52,651 nt of DNA, taken from contig NZ_JAOASO010000064.1 in NCBI RefSeq assembly GCF_030158645.1, positions 1 through 52,651 on the forward strand. Reading direction: 5' to 3'. This stretch comes from Hydrogenophaga sp. Its GTDB lineage: Bacteria; Pseudomonadota; Gammaproteobacteria; Burkholderiales; Burkholderiaceae_C. Under the pieces are notes generated by a model. The model did no database searches, was not told the DNA's origin, and was given only the letters and a program-made list of their open reading frames with translations. Of this stretch, positions 32,222 to 41,568 are shown one piece after another. The first letter of the stretch is position 1; each line of letters opens with the position of its first letter. The position numbers and the translations under genes are program-made.

Positions 32222-33796
32222 TCAGGCGATGGGTCGGGCGTTCAGTGCGAGGCGACCCGCCACCAGCGCCTCATTCGGGTCCCATCGATCGGCGAGTTGG
32301 CCGTGCTGAAAAACCGCGCTGCCGACCCGACCCAGGGCCTCCTCGGGTGATGAGACGCCCCTCGCCAGGGCGCTGCCGATCATGCCCGCCAGCACATCCC
32401 CCGTGCCCGCCGTGGCCAGCGCGGCGTTCCCGGTGGGGTTGATGCGCGCCATTTCATGCGGCGCGGCGATCACCGTGCCCGAGCCCTTGAGCACACACAT
32501 GGCGCCGAAACGCTCGGCGATGCTTTGCGCTGCCTGCACCCGATGGGCCATCACCTGCGTCGTCCCGGTGTTGAGCAGCCGCGCTGCCTCCAGTGGGTGC
32601 GGTGTCAGCACCGTGGTCCAGCCGCGTGTGCGGCGGTGGCTCAGCCCTGCTTGCAGTTCGTCGTCGCGAGCGATGGCGTTGAGGGCATCGGCGTCCAGCA
32701 CCAGTGTGCAGGCTTCTGCCAGCAGCTGGGGCAGGATCGCCGCCACCGATGCACCGCCACCGCAGCCGCAGACAAAGCTGGCCTGCTGCAGCAGGGGTGC
32801 GTCGAACAGGGTGTCGGGCCGGCGGAACATGAGCTCGGGGCACACCGGGTCCCAAGTGGTCGGATGGCTTGAACCGGTTTCCAGCAGGCCCACAAACACC
32901 CGTCCTGCGCCCGCGTGCAGTGCCGCCCGTCCCGCCAGCACGGCCGCGCCCGTCATGCCCGCACCTGTCTTGTCCACGCCCTGCCCACCGATCACCACCA
33001 CGTCGCCAAAACTGCCTTTGTGGCTGGCGTGCGCCAGGGTGTTTCGGGCCTGCGCATGCGTCGCCTGGCCCGCCAACCAGGCTGTGGCGGGCACATCGAC
33101 GACCGAGGCGCCCAGATCGTCCAACCAGACCCGACCCGCTGCATCGCGCCCGTGTCCGGTGAACAGCCCCGGCTTCAGGGTCAGCAAGGACAGTGTGTGG
33201 CGTGGTCCCGGCTGTGGGCTGGCGGCGGGGTCGCCGCGCTCCGGTGCGACCGCCGCCATCGCACCGGTATCGGCGTGCAACCCACTGGGCAGGTCCACAC
33301 ACAGCACCGGCGCCGCGGTGGAGCGCAGGCTTGCCAGCCAGGAAGCCAGCACGCCCGTGGGTGGCCGAAGCGCACCGATGCCCAGCAGCGCGTCGATGGC
33401 GAAGTCGGCCTCCGGTGGCGGCGTGGTCTGAAACACGACACCCGCGGACTGCGCCGCTGCCAGTGCCTGGCGCGCGTCGGGCGGCAGCTTTGCAACGGAC
33501 GCCTGGTCATCTGCCGTGTGTGTCACCACCACCCGCAGACCGTTGCCCGACCGTTGGGCCCAGGCGTGGAGGTGTGTGGCCGCCACCAGGCCGTCGCCTC
33601 CGTTGTTGCCCGGGCCACAAGCCACCCAGATGCATCGTGCGTGCGGCGCCAGCGCTCGCGCCAGTCGGGCCACGGCCAGACCCGCTCTCGCCATCAGGGC
33701 ATGGTGGGGGAGGGCGGCCTGGGCGGCTTGCTCGATGGCGCGCGTGGCCGCTGTGTCAAACAGAGGCTCAGGTCGATCGTTGTGGATGATTCGCAT
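32222..33796 (-). CDS. nnr: Bifunctional NAD(P)HX repair enzyme (epimerase/dehydratase)
   Basis: This 524-residue fusion repairs hydrated NADH and NADPH. The N-terminal epimerase domain (about 1-240) has VACGPGNNGGDGLVAATHL and VDLPSGLHADTGA. The C-terminal ADP/ATP-dependent dehydratase domain (about 250-524) has GKGSFGDVVVIGG-like HKGSFGDVVVIGG, LDADALNAIA, TPHPLEAARLL and NPTGNAALATAGTGDVLAGMI. The domain order is the same as in E. coli YjeF. The ATG at 33796 starts at the usual position. It is convergent with the YggT gene (13 bases) and follows the D-amino-acid dehydrogenase gene on the same strand. Confidence 0.94.
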   Translation of the reverse strand: MRIIHNDRPEPLFDTAATRAIEQAAQAALPHHALMARAGLAVARLARALAPHARCIWVACGPGNNGGDGLVAATHLHAWAQRSGNGLRVVVTHTADDQASVAKLPPDARQALAAAQSAGVVFQTTPPPEADFAIDALLGIGALRPPTGVLASWLASLRSTAAPVLCVDLPSGLHADTGAMAAVAPERGDPAASPQPGPRHTLSLLTLKPGLFTGHGRDAAGRVWLDDLGASVVDVPATAWLAGQATHAQARNTLAHASHKGSFGDVVVIGGQGVDKTGAGMTGAAVLAGRAALHAGAGRVFVGLLETGSSHPTTWDPVCPELMFRRPDTLFDAPLLQQASFVCGCGGGASVAAILPQLLAEACTLVLDADALNAIARDDELQAGLSHRRTRGWTTVLTPHPLEAARLLNTGTTQVMAHRVQAAQSIAERFGAMCVLKGSGTVIAAPHEMARINPTGNAALATAGTGDVLAGMIGSALARGVSSPEEALGRVGSAVFQHGQLADRWDPNEALVAGRLALNARPIA

Positions 33797-33811
33797 GGGC
33801 CTCAGTCTGGC

Positions 33812-35101
33812 TCAAAGTCCGAACCGTTGGGGTGAGCAGGCGCTCAGATCGAGGTCGGGCGAGTGACCGCCCATCCGGTCAGCCAGCGCCCGGGCTGCCC
33901 CACACGCCACGGACCAGCCCGCGTGCCCATGACCCAGGTTGAGCCAGAGGCCCGGAAACCGGCTCTCTCCGATCAGCGGCATGCCATCGGCCACGGTGGC
34001 CTGGACGCCTCGCCATTCCTGCACGCTCCCGGCCGGCCCGCCCAGGCGCACGGCGCCCGGGAACCAATCCGCGAGCGCGCCGTACAAGCGTTGCAATGCG
34101 GCTTTGGACGGTGGACCGGATTCGCGTCCCCACTCGGCGCCGCCGGCCACGCGCACGCGCTGGCCCAGTCGGGCGATCGAGACGCCGTGCCGCGCATCGA
34201 GCACCGCCGATTGCGGTGCGTCCATGGGCTCGCGAACCGCCGCACTCAGTGAATGCCCGACCACGGCCTGCAACGGCAGTTTGAGTCCGAGCGGTGCCAG
34301 CGTGCCGACCGCCGCCATCCCGGCGCAGACGACCACCGCATCGAAGCGCTCGCTGAAGTCTCTGGACGCGCCGTCGGGGTGGGACGCGGTGTGTGTGAGC
34401 GTCAGATTCACCCCCGAACCGTTCAATGGCTCGATGCGACTGACGATCGTGTTGAACTCGAAGCGGCAGCCCAGTCGCTGGGCCTGTGCGCGCATCAACA
34501 CCGCGAATTCGCGGCAATTCGCCACCGCATCGCCGCCCAGCTCCACGGCGCCGTGCAGCGGCGTTTCGGCATTGAGAGCAGGTTCCAAGGCGCGAGCCTC
34601 ATCGCCCGAAAGCATCTTGGCCGGTATGCCGAGGTCCTGCATCTGCCGCAAGGGTGTGCTGGCAGCACTGGCTTCTTGCTCGGTGCGCAGCAGCACCAAC
34701 ATGCCGTGGCTGCGGTCGTGCTCCAACTGATATTGGGTGGTGATCGCCTGTTGGCACTCCTGGCTGTAACGCACCCATTGGTGAAGCTGTGCGTGTTTCG
34801 ACAAGGCTTGCGCGCCCTGGCCAGACCGGCGCCATTGCCGCAGCCAACCCCACTCGCCGACCCTGGGCAGTCGCGACAGTTTCAGTCCGGCGCCAACGGA
34901 GGACCAGGGCCAACCCAGGCGCCCATGATCGAGCGCCCAAGCCGCTGTCCAGCCGGGTGCGATGAGTGCCCCGTTGGCGAAACTGGCCTCCTCGGCCACC
35001 GTGCTTCGCCGCTCGAAAACCGTGACCTCGTGGCCATCCCGCGTCAGCTCATGCGCGCAGGTGATGCCCACGACTCCCGCACCGGCGATGGCGATTCTCA
35101 A
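33812..35101 (-). CDS. dadA: D-amino-acid dehydrogenase-like FAD oxidoreductase
   Basis: This 429-residue flavoprotein oxidises D-amino acids to 2-oxo acids, probably at the inner-membrane face. The FAD-binding Rossmann motif GAGVVGITCAHEL is at 7-19, with ERRSTVAEEASFANGALIAPG following, and the C-terminal GLWLNLGHGHAGWSVACGAA is the DadA-type closing motif. The length is normal. Specificity for D-alanine is assumed from the family; no alanine racemase gene is adjacent. The region upstream (35102-35260) shows no gene. Confidence 0.85.
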   Translation of the reverse strand: MRIAIAGAGVVGITCAHELTRDGHEVTVFERRSTVAEEASFANGALIAPGWTAAWALDHGRLGWPWSSVGAGLKLSRLPRVGEWGWLRQWRRSGQGAQALSKHAQLHQWVRYSQECQQAITTQYQLEHDRSHGMLVLLRTEQEASAASTPLRQMQDLGIPAKMLSGDEARALEPALNAETPLHGAVELGGDAVANCREFAVLMRAQAQRLGCRFEFNTIVSRIEPLNGSGVNLTLTHTASHPDGASRDFSERFDAVVVCAGMAAVGTLAPLGLKLPLQAVVGHSLSAAVREPMDAPQSAVLDARHGVSIARLGQRVRVAGGAEWGRESGPPSKAALQRLYGALADWFPGAVRLGGPAGSVQEWRGVQATVADGMPLIGESRFPGLWLNLGHGHAGWSVACGAARALADRMGGHSPDLDLSACSPQRFGL

Positions 35102-35260
35102 ATCCGGCTCCCGAAAAGCGGCGCGTGGTCGGTCCTGGGCACGCGCGGCGCGGCGCTCACAAAGCGGGGAACGGAGTCGAACATGGAGAGGGCACGCAAA
35201 AAGAGCGGGAGCCGCGGTGAAGGCAAGCCCCGAGGGAGGGTGTGTACGGGAGGTGGCTGC

Positions 35261-35266
35261 TATAAT
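35261..35266 (+). promoter_or_regulatory. rpsB promoter -10 element
   Basis: TATAAT, preceded by TGC (extended -10), lies about 170 bases upstream of the rpsB start. No good -35 hexamer is seen 16-18 bases upstream, which agrees with an extended -10 promoter. Transcription would start near 35273, directly before a large hairpin. Confidence 0.75.
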
Positions 35267-35271
35267 CGACA

Positions 35272-35435
35272 GGCTTTGCAGGTGACAAACAAGACAACCG
35301 TCTTCATCAAACCTGCAAAGACAATCGCAAACCAGCCCAACCGGGTGTCGTCTGCGGCGACTCCATCAGAACAGACGGGGTCTCCAACAGAGGATCGGGG
35401 CTGGATTTTAGACTCAACCTCTGGAAAGTTAACTC
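35272..35435 (+). ncRNA. Structured rpsB 5' leader (candidate S2 autoregulatory element)
   Basis: The 334-base gap before rpsB holds no gene; its second half is the mRNA leader. It starts with CTTTGCAGGT (35274-35283) pairing with ACCTGCAAAG (35311-35320), a perfect 10-base stem that encloses a second hairpin, AAGAC-AACC-GTCTT (35291-35304). A second domain is closed by CCAGCCC (35332-35338) and GGGCTGG (35398-35404). It contains either GTCG/CGAC (35347-35361) or the competing CGTCTG/CAGACG (35349-35377). Free S2 represses rpsB-tsf in E. coli through the leader, so a similar role is likely. The structures were found by eye and not folded. Confidence 0.6.
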
Positions 35436-36191
35436 ATGTCAATCTCCATGCGCGAAATGCTGGAAGCCGGTGTCCATTTCGGTCACCAAACCCGCTTCTG
35501 GAACCCCAAGATGGCGCCGTACATCTTCGGTCACCGCAACAAAATCCACATCGTCAACCTCGAAAAGACGCTGCCTCTTTTTGAAGACGCTGCCAAGTTC
35601 GTGCGCCAACTCTCCGCCAACCGCGGCACCATCCTGATGGTGGGCACCAAGCGCCAGTCGCGCGACATCGTGGCCCAGGAAGCCCGCCGTGCCGGCGTGC
35701 CTTTCGTCGACCAGCGCTGGCTCGGCGGCATGCTGACCAACTTCAAGACCGTCAAGACCTCGATCAAGCGTCTGAAGGACATGCAGGCTCAAAAAGAAGC
35801 CGGCCTGGACAGCATGACCAAGAAGGAGCAGCTGACGTTCTCCCGCGAAATGGAGAAGCTGGAAAAGGACATCGGCGGCATTCAGGACATGACCTCCTTG
35901 CCCGATGCCATCTTCGTGATCGACGTGGGCTTCCACAAGATCGCCGTCCTCGAAGCGCAGAAGCTGGGCATCCCGCTGGTCGGCGTGGTGGACACCAACC
36001 ACTCGCCCGTGGGCATTGACTACGTGATCCCCGGCAACGACGACTCGGCTCGCGCCGTGGCGCTCTACGCACGCGGCATCGCCGATGCGATCCTGGAAGG
36101 CCGCAGCAACGCCGTCAACGACGTCGTGAAAGCCGTTGCCGCCGAGGGCGCCGACGAGTTCGTCGAAGTCAAGGAAAACACCGCTGCTTGA
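35436..36191 (+). CDS. rpsB: 30S ribosomal protein S2
   Basis: This 251-residue ribosomal protein S2 begins with the conserved [20 protein letters not shown] start, followed by [24 protein letters not shown] and the [14 protein letters not shown] and [21 protein letters not shown] segments. It leads the plus-strand superoperon. A GC hairpin with a T run lies between it and tsf, which may lower read-through. Confidence 0.98.
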   Translation: MSISMREMLEAGVHFGHQTRFWNPKMAPYIFGHRNKIHIVNLEKTLPLFEDAAKFVRQLSANRGTILMVGTKRQSRDIVAQEARRAGVPFVDQRWLGGMLTNFKTVKTSIKRLKDMQAQKEAGLDSMTKKEQLTFSREMEKLEKDIGGIQDMTSLPDAIFVIDVGFHKIAVLEAQKLGIPLVGVVDTNHSPVGIDYVIPGNDDSARAVALYARGIADAILEGRSNAVNDVVKAVAAEGADEFVEVKENTAA

Positions 36192-36212
36192 AGGCGCTGC
36201 TCCCATGAAAGA

Positions 36213-36233
36213 GGGGCTCGCGGGCCCCTTTTT
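36213..36233 (+). terminator. Weak terminator/attenuator between rpsB and tsf
   Basis: GGGGC (36213-36217) pairs with GCCCC (36224-36228) and is followed by TTTTT (36229-36233). The stem has only five base pairs, so partial termination that sets the S2 to EF-Ts ratio is more likely than a full stop. Confidence 0.55.
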
Positions 36234-36305
36234 CGCACCGAAATCCGATTGTTGAACATGGCCGACTTCAGCCCGAGGGGCGAAGCGGCGCCAAGGAGAA
36301 AACAG

Positions 36306-37223
36306 ATGGCAATTACCGCAAGCATGGTCGCCGAACTGCGCGCCAAGACCGACGCTCCCATGATGGAGTGCAAGAAAGCCCTGACCGAAGCCGAGGGCGA
36401 CATGGCCAAGGCCGAAGAGCTGCTGCGCGTGAAGCTCGGCACCAAAGCCGGCAAGGCCGCCAGCCGCGTGACCGCCGAAGGCGTGGTCGCCAGTTTCATC
36501 GACGGCACCACCGGCGGTCTGATCGAGGTGAATTGCGAAACCGACTTTGTCACCAAGAACGACAGCTTCCTGGCACTCGCCAAGGCCGCAGCCGAACTCG
36601 TGGCCAAGCACCAGCCGGCCGACGTGGCCGCTTTGGGTGCGCTGTCTTACAGCCAGGACGGATTTGGCCCCACGCTCGAAGACGTGCGCAAGGGCCTGAT
36701 CGGCAAGATCGGCGAGAACATGTCGTTCCGCCGCTTCAAGGCTTACAGCGGCGCCAGCAAACTGGCGGGCTACCTGCACGGCACCCGCATCGGCGTGGTC
36801 GTGGAGTTCGACGGTGAAGAAGTCGCAGCCAAGGACGTCGCCATGCACGTGGCGGCCATGAAGCCCGTGGCCCTCACCAGCAGCGATGTGCCGGCCGAAT
36901 TCATCGAGCGTGAGCGCTCGGTGGCCACGGCCAAGGCCGATGAAGCCAACAAGGAACTCGAAGCCGCTGGCAAGCCGGCGCAGAGCGCCGAGATCGTTGC
37001 CAAGCGCATCGACGGTGCTGTGCAGAAGTACCTCAAGGAAGTGTCGCTGTTCAACCAGCCCTTTGTGAAGAACGACAAGCAGACCGTCGAAGCCATGCTC
37101 AAGGCGGCAGGCACCACCGTCAAGGGTTTCACCTTGTACGTGGTGGGCGAGGGCATCGAGAAGAAGGTGGACGACTTCGCCGCCGAGGTGGCCGCGCAGG
37201 TCGCCGCCGCAAAAGGCGCCTGA
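36306..37223 (+). CDS. tsf: Elongation factor Ts
   Basis: This 305-residue nucleotide-exchange factor for EF-Tu has the N-terminal UBA-like helix bundle with [19 protein letters not shown], then the [16 protein letters not shown] core motif, two subdomains and the coiled-coil region (about 185-230). The ATG at 36306 lies behind AGGAGAAAACAG. The gene follows rpsB as in nearly all bacteria. Confidence 0.97.
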   Translation: MAITASMVAELRAKTDAPMMECKKALTEAEGDMAKAEELLRVKLGTKAGKAASRVTAEGVVASFIDGTTGGLIEVNCETDFVTKNDSFLALAKAAAELVAKHQPADVAALGALSYSQDGFGPTLEDVRKGLIGKIGENMSFRRFKAYSGASKLAGYLHGTRIGVVVEFDGEEVAAKDVAMHVAAMKPVALTSSDVPAEFIERERSVATAKADEANKELEAAGKPAQSAEIVAKRIDGAVQKYLKEVSLFNQPFVKNDKQTVEAMLKAAGTTVKGFTLYVVGEGIEKKVDDFAAEVAAQVAAAKGA

Positions 37224-37260
37224 ACGTTCTGCCGCAGCGGCTTTGGCTGCTGCTTCAAAA

Positions 37261-37290
37261 AAGACGACGGGCCGCAAGGCCCGTTGTCTT
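37261..37290. terminator. Hairpin after tsf
   Basis: AAGACGACGGGCC (37261-37273) pairs with GGCCCGTTGTCTT (37278-37290) around a GCAA tetraloop, with one G-T pair in the stem. It has no long T run on the plus side but an A tract on the other flank. It may stabilise the rpsB-tsf 3' end or end part of the transcripts before pyrH. Confidence 0.55.
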
Positions 37291-37374
37291 GTGTGTCGCC
37301 GGCACCGAACGAGCGTCGCTCCTCGGTACACTTGCCGGCTGGATCTTGTGTTTTTGCTACCTGAAAGTTGTCAC

Positions 37375-38085
37375 ATGCCTGCCTACAAACGGATTCTGTT
37401 GAAGTTGTCGGGTGAAGCCCTCATGGGCGACGACGCCTTCGGCATCAACCGGGCCACCATCGTGCGCATGGTGGAAGAAATTGCAGATGTCACCCGATTG
37501 GGTGTTCAAGTGGCCATCGTCATCGGGGGTGGCAACATTTTTCGCGGCGTGGCGGGCGGCTCGGTGGGCATGGACCGTGCCACCGCCGATTACATGGGCA
37601 TGCTGGCCACGGTGATGAATTCGCTCGCGCTGGCCGACACCATGGACAAAGCCGGCCTGGTGGCCCGCGTGATGTCGGCCATCGCCATCGAGCAGGTGGT
37701 CGAGCCTTATGTGCGCCCCAAGGCCTTGCAGTACCTCGAGGAAGGCAAGGTCGTGGTGTTTGCCGCCGGTACGGGCAATCCCTTCTTCACCACCGACACC
37801 GCTGCCGCGTTGAGAGGCGCGGAAATCGGCGCCGAAATCGTGCTCAAGGCGACCAAGGTGGACGGTGTGTACAGCGCCGATCCGAACAAGGATCCCACCG
37901 CCACGCGGTACGCCTCGATCACGTTTGACGAGGCGATGCAGAAGAACCTGCAGGTGATGGACGCCACGGCATTCGCCCTGTGCCGCGATCAGAAGCTGCC
38001 GGTCAAGGTGTTTTCGATCTTCAAGCCCGGTGCGCTGCGCGACGTGGTGATGGGCAAGGACGAAGGCACGCTGGTTCACGTGTGA
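37375..38085 (+). CDS. pyrH: UMP kinase
   Basis: This 236-residue amino-acid-kinase-fold enzyme phosphorylates [18 protein letters not shown] at the start, [30 protein letters not shown] and [24 protein letters not shown] segments are diagnostic. The longer frame upstream has no merit. It sits between tsf and frr, as usual in proteobacteria. Confidence 0.97.
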   Translation: MPAYKRILLKLSGEALMGDDAFGINRATIVRMVEEIADVTRLGVQVAIVIGGGNIFRGVAGGSVGMDRATADYMGMLATVMNSLALADTMDKAGLVARVMSAIAIEQVVEPYVRPKALQYLEEGKVVVFAAGTGNPFFTTDTAAALRGAEIGAEIVLKATKVDGVYSADPNKDPTATRYASITFDEAMQKNLQVMDATAFALCRDQKLPVKVFSIFKPGALRDVVMGKDEGTLVHV

Positions 38086-38126
38086 TGGCCGGAGGCCCAC
38101 ACCACTTGCTGATTTGAGGAGTTTTC

Positions 38127-38687
38127 ATGAGCGTTGATGACATTCGAAAAACCGCCGAGCACAAGATGATGCAGTCGGTGGAGGCATTCAAGAACGGCCT
38201 GACCAAAATCCGCACCGGACGTCCGAACCCGGCGCTGCTGGACACGGTGCACGTGGACTACTATGGCTCCATGTTGCCGCTGTCGCAGGTTGCCAACCTC
38301 ACCCTGCTCGATTCGCGCACGATCGGCGTTGCGCCCTGGGAGAAGGGCATGGGCGCCAAGATCGAGAAGGCCATCCGGGAATCCGACCTGGGCCTGAACC
38401 CCTCGAGTCAGGGCGATCTGATCCGCGTGCCGATGCCACCCATGACCGAAGAGCGCCGCAAGGAACTCACCAAGGTTGTGCGTGGCGATGGCGAAGCCGC
38501 CAAGATCGCGATTCGCAACCTCCGCCGCGACGCCAACGAGCAGGTCAAGAAGCTGGTCAAGGAAAAGCTGGCGTCGGAGGACGACGACCGCCGTTCGCAG
38601 GAAGACATCCAGAAGCTCACCGACCGGGTGATCAACGAGGTGGACCGTCTCGTGGCCGGCAAGGAGCAGGACATCATGGCGGTGTGA
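38127..38687 (+). CDS. frr: Ribosome-recycling factor
   Basis: This 186-residue two-domain factor splits the post-termination ribosome together with EF-G. The family segments [17 protein letters not shown] [37 protein letters not shown] and the C-terminal three-helix bundle ([22 protein letters not shown] begins it) are all present. A GAGGAG ribosome-binding site precedes the ATG. It overlaps a possible GTG start of uppS. Confidence 0.97.
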   Translation: MSVDDIRKTAEHKMMQSVEAFKNGLTKIRTGRPNPALLDTVHVDYYGSMLPLSQVANLTLLDSRTIGVAPWEKGMGAKIEKAIRESDLGLNPSSQGDLIRVPMPPMTEERRKELTKVVRGDGEAAKIAIRNLRRDANEQVKKLVKEKLASEDDDRRSQEDIQKLTDRVINEVDRLVAGKEQDIMAV

Positions 38688-38725
38688 CCGTCCCTCTGTT
38701 TCCGACATTCCCCACACCCCAATAC

Positions 38726-39496
38726 ATGGCCCCGCCCAGTTCCACATCCAGCCCAGCGCCCGCCTCGTTGCCCCGGCACGTGGCCATCGTGATGGATGGC
38801 AATGGTCGCTGGGCGCAGAAACGCTGGTTGCCGCGCGTGGCAGGGCACAAGCAAGGCGTCGAGGCCCTGCGCCGCGTCGTCAAGGCGTGCCTGGAGCGGG
38901 GCGTTTCCGTGTTGACTGTGTTTGCGTTTTCTTCGGAGAACTGGAACCGGCCGGTGGAGGAAGTGTCCAGCCTCATGGATTTGCTGGTGCTGGCGCTGTC
39001 GCGGGAGGTGCCTTCGCTGAGTGGAAACGGCGTGCGCCTGCATTTCCCGGGCGACAGGCGCGGATTGTCCAGTCGCGTGGTGCAAGGCCTGGTGGCGGCA
39101 GAGCGAGAGACCGCCCAGAACCACAAGCTGGTACTCAACGTCTGTTTCAACTACGGCGGTCGTTGGGACATGGCCCAGGCGGCTCAGCGATTGGTCGCGC
39201 AGGGGCGAGAGATCACCGAAGAAAGTCTCAACGGGGCGTTGTCATTGGCCCATGTCCCCGATCCCGACCTCCTGATCCGAACCGGGGGCGAGCTGCGCAT
39301 CAGCAATTTTCTGCTGTGGCAGGCCGCCTACACGGAACTGGTGTTCACCGAATGCCTGTGGCCTGACTTCGATGCCGCCGAGCTGGACCGTGCACTGCTC
39401 GAGTACGCCAACCGAGAGCGGCGCTTTGGTCAGACGTCCGAGCAGCTCGGTCAGGTCGAGCCCATGCTCGCAGCGGGCGGCGACCGACATGCTTAG
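38726..39496 (+). CDS. uppS: Undecaprenyl (isoprenyl) diphosphate synthase
   Basis: This 256-residue cis-prenyltransferase makes the C55 carrier lipid for peptidoglycan and O-antigen. VAIVMDGNGRWAQKR contains the catalytic Asp, FAFSSENWNRP and the RTGGELRISNFLLWQ substrate site follow. The ATG at 38726 is preferred; a GTG at 38684 overlaps the frr stop and would add 14 residues. It overlaps cdsA by eight bases. Confidence 0.95.
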   Translation: MAPPSSTSSPAPASLPRHVAIVMDGNGRWAQKRWLPRVAGHKQGVEALRRVVKACLERGVSVLTVFAFSSENWNRPVEEVSSLMDLLVLALSREVPSLSGNGVRLHFPGDRRGLSSRVVQGLVAAERETAQNHKLVLNVCFNYGGRWDMAQAAQRLVAQGREITEESLNGALSLAHVPDPDLLIRTGGELRISNFLLWQAAYTELVFTECLWPDFDAAELDRALLEYANRERRFGQTSEQLGQVEPMLAAGGDRHA

Positions 39497-40322
39497 GCAA
39501 CGCGTCATCACCGCCGTGCTGCTGTTGGCGGTGTTGTTGCCCGCCTTGTTTTATCCCTCCATCGCACCCTTTGCCGCCTTCACGCTGTTGCTCATCGTGG
39601 CCGCCGGCTGGGAGTGGGCCCGACTCAATGGGGCGGGCGCGCGCCTGTCGCTTGCGCTGGGCATGGGCCTGGGTGCGTTGATGGCCGCCATCTGGTTGTT
39701 GGGTGGGTTGACACACTCCTGGCGCGGTTTGTGGATGGTGGTGGGGATGTTGTGGGTGTTGCTGTCCGTGGTCATGCTCGCGCGCGGTGTGTCGGGCTGG
39801 GGTGCATGGCCTTCAGGTCTGCGCCTGTGGCTGGGTCTGGGACTGATCGGATGCGCGTGGCTGGCCATGGTGCAGGCCCGACTCGTCGGGCTGGAATTTC
39901 TGCTGTCGGTGCTGCTGCTGGTGTGGGTGGCGGACATTGCGGCCTACGCCGGCGGCAAGACGTTCGGGCGGCGCAAACTGGCGCCCTCGATCAGCCCAGG
40001 CAAATCGTGGGAAGGTGCCGTGAGTGGTTTCATGGGTGTGTTCGTGCTGGCGGCCATCTGGCTGTGGGCCGACGCGCAAGGCGTCGGCCATGCGACCAGC
40101 CTGTACGCCCGGCTCTGGAGTTTCGGCCCGCTGCTGGCCGTCGTCTCGCTGGCCTTCATGGTGTGCATGAGCGTGGTCGGCGATCTGGTCGAGTCGCTGG
40201 TGAAGCGAAGCGCCGGCGTGAAAGACTCCAGCGGCCTGCTGCCTGGTCATGGTGGGGTGCTTGACCGTGTTGACGCCCTGCTGCCCGTCCTGCCTCTGGC
40301 GATGATGCTCACCACTTTTTGA
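39489..40322 (+). CDS. cdsA: Phosphatidate cytidylyltransferase
   Basis: This 277-residue inner-membrane enzyme makes CDP-diacylglycerol from CTP and phosphatidic acid. It has about seven to eight transmembrane helices and the C-terminal signature [20 protein letters not shown] with [21 protein letters not shown] is also conserved. Its start lies inside the end of uppS, showing translational coupling. It precedes dxr by five bases. Confidence 0.95.
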   Translation: MLRQRVITAVLLLAVLLPALFYPSIAPFAAFTLLLIVAAGWEWARLNGAGARLSLALGMGLGALMAAIWLLGGLTHSWRGLWMVVGMLWVLLSVVMLARGVSGWGAWPSGLRLWLGLGLIGCAWLAMVQARLVGLEFLLSVLLLVWVADIAAYAGGKTFGRRKLAPSISPGKSWEGAVSGFMGVFVLAAIWLWADAQGVGHATSLYARLWSFGPLLAVVSLAFMVCMSVVGDLVESLVKRSAGVKDSSGLLPGHGGVLDRVDALLPVLPLAMMLTTF

Positions 40323-40327
40323 TTTCC

Positions 40328-41512
40328 ATGAACGCCACGCAGTCCATCACCATCCTCGGCTCCACCGGCTCCATCGGCAAAAGCACGCTGGACGTGCTCG
40401 CGCGCCATCCCGATCGCTACGGGGTGTTTGCGCTCACGGCATCCACACAGGTCGATCTGATGCTGGAGCAGTGCCGCCAGTTTGCCCCCCGCTATGCGGT
40501 GATGGTGAGTCCGGTGCACGCGAAGCAGCTGTCCGAGCGCGCGCGCGAGCTGGGTCTGACGGTGCAGGTGCTGTCGGGTGAACAAGCGTTGTGCGATGTG
40601 TGCACCGACCCCGAGGTGGATGCGGTGATGGCCGCCATCGTGGGGGCAGCGGGCCTCGCACCCAGCCTCGCCGCTGCGCAGGCCGGCAAGAAACTGTTGC
40701 TGGCCAACAAGGAAGCCTTGGTGGTCGGGGGTGCCCTGTTCATGCAGGCGGTGCGCGACGGGGGCGCCACCTTGCTGCCCATCGACAGCGAACATTCGGC
40801 CGTGTTCCAGTCCTTGCCGGAGGACCCTGCGTCGTGGTCGCGCCGGGTCGAGAAAATCGTGTTGACCGCGTCGGGTGGACCTTTTCGCACGCGCGATCCA
40901 CAAACGCTGGCGCAGGTCACGCCCAACGAAGCCTGCGCGCACCCGAACTGGGTGATGGGGCGCAAGATTTCGGTGGACTCGGCCACCATGATGAACAAGG
41001 CGCTCGAAGTGATCGAGGCCTGTTATCTGTTTGGTCTGCCCCCGGCGCAGATCGAGGTGGTGATCCACCCGCAAAGCGTGATCCATTCGATGGTGCAGTA
41101 CACCGACGGTTCGGTGGTGGCCCAGCTGGGCACGCCCGACATGCGCGTGCCGATCGCCTACGGACTGGCCTGGCCCGAGCGCATCGCCTCCGGCGCTGCC
41201 CCGCTGGACTTCGGCACCCTGGGGGCCTTGACGTTTGAGAAGCCCGACGGAGCGCGTTTTCCCGGGTTGCAGCTGGCCTGGGATGCCTTGGTGGGCCCCA
41301 TCGGCACCACCGCTGTGCTCAATGCGGCGAACGAGGTGGCTGTGGCGGCGTTTCTCGATCAGCGTCTGCGCTTTGACCAGATCCACGCCATCAACGATGC
41401 AACTTTGCAGGCCCTGATTCCCTCCAAGCCCAACGACTTGTCCGACTTGTTGGCCATTGATCAGCAGGCCCGTCGCCTGGCTCAAGCCCAGGTCGAGCGG
41501 CTTTCCCTCTGA
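40328..41512 (+). CDS. dxr: 1-deoxy-D-xylulose 5-phosphate reductoisomerase
   Basis: This 394-residue enzyme makes MEP from DXP with NADPH, the first committed step of the isoprenoid pathway that ispD and ispF continue at 17035-18260. [17 protein letters not shown] is the NADPH site, [12 protein letters not shown] and [13 protein letters not shown] carry catalytic and metal residues, and [19 protein letters not shown] follows. A TTG three codons earlier is possible, but the ATG at 40328 is normal. Confidence 0.96.
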   Translation: MNATQSITILGSTGSIGKSTLDVLARHPDRYGVFALTASTQVDLMLEQCRQFAPRYAVMVSPVHAKQLSERARELGLTVQVLSGEQALCDVCTDPEVDAVMAAIVGAAGLAPSLAAAQAGKKLLLANKEALVVGGALFMQAVRDGGATLLPIDSEHSAVFQSLPEDPASWSRRVEKIVLTASGGPFRTRDPQTLAQVTPNEACAHPNWVMGRKISVDSATMMNKALEVIEACYLFGLPPAQIEVVIHPQSVIHSMVQYTDGSVVAQLGTPDMRVPIAYGLAWPERIASGAAPLDFGTLGALTFEKPDGARFPGLQLAWDALVGPIGTTAVLNAANEVAVAAFLDQRLRFDQIHAINDATLQALIPSKPNDLSDLLAIDQQARRLAQAQVERLSL

Positions 41513-41568
41513 ATCGCCCGGCCCGCAGGCGATGAAGCGACGTTCACCCACTTCACGACCCGCCCACC

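Noticed and set aside
35439..37331. 630-codon minus-strand frame opposite rpsB and tsf
   Set aside because: Covers two highly conserved genes on the other strand and shows no domain.
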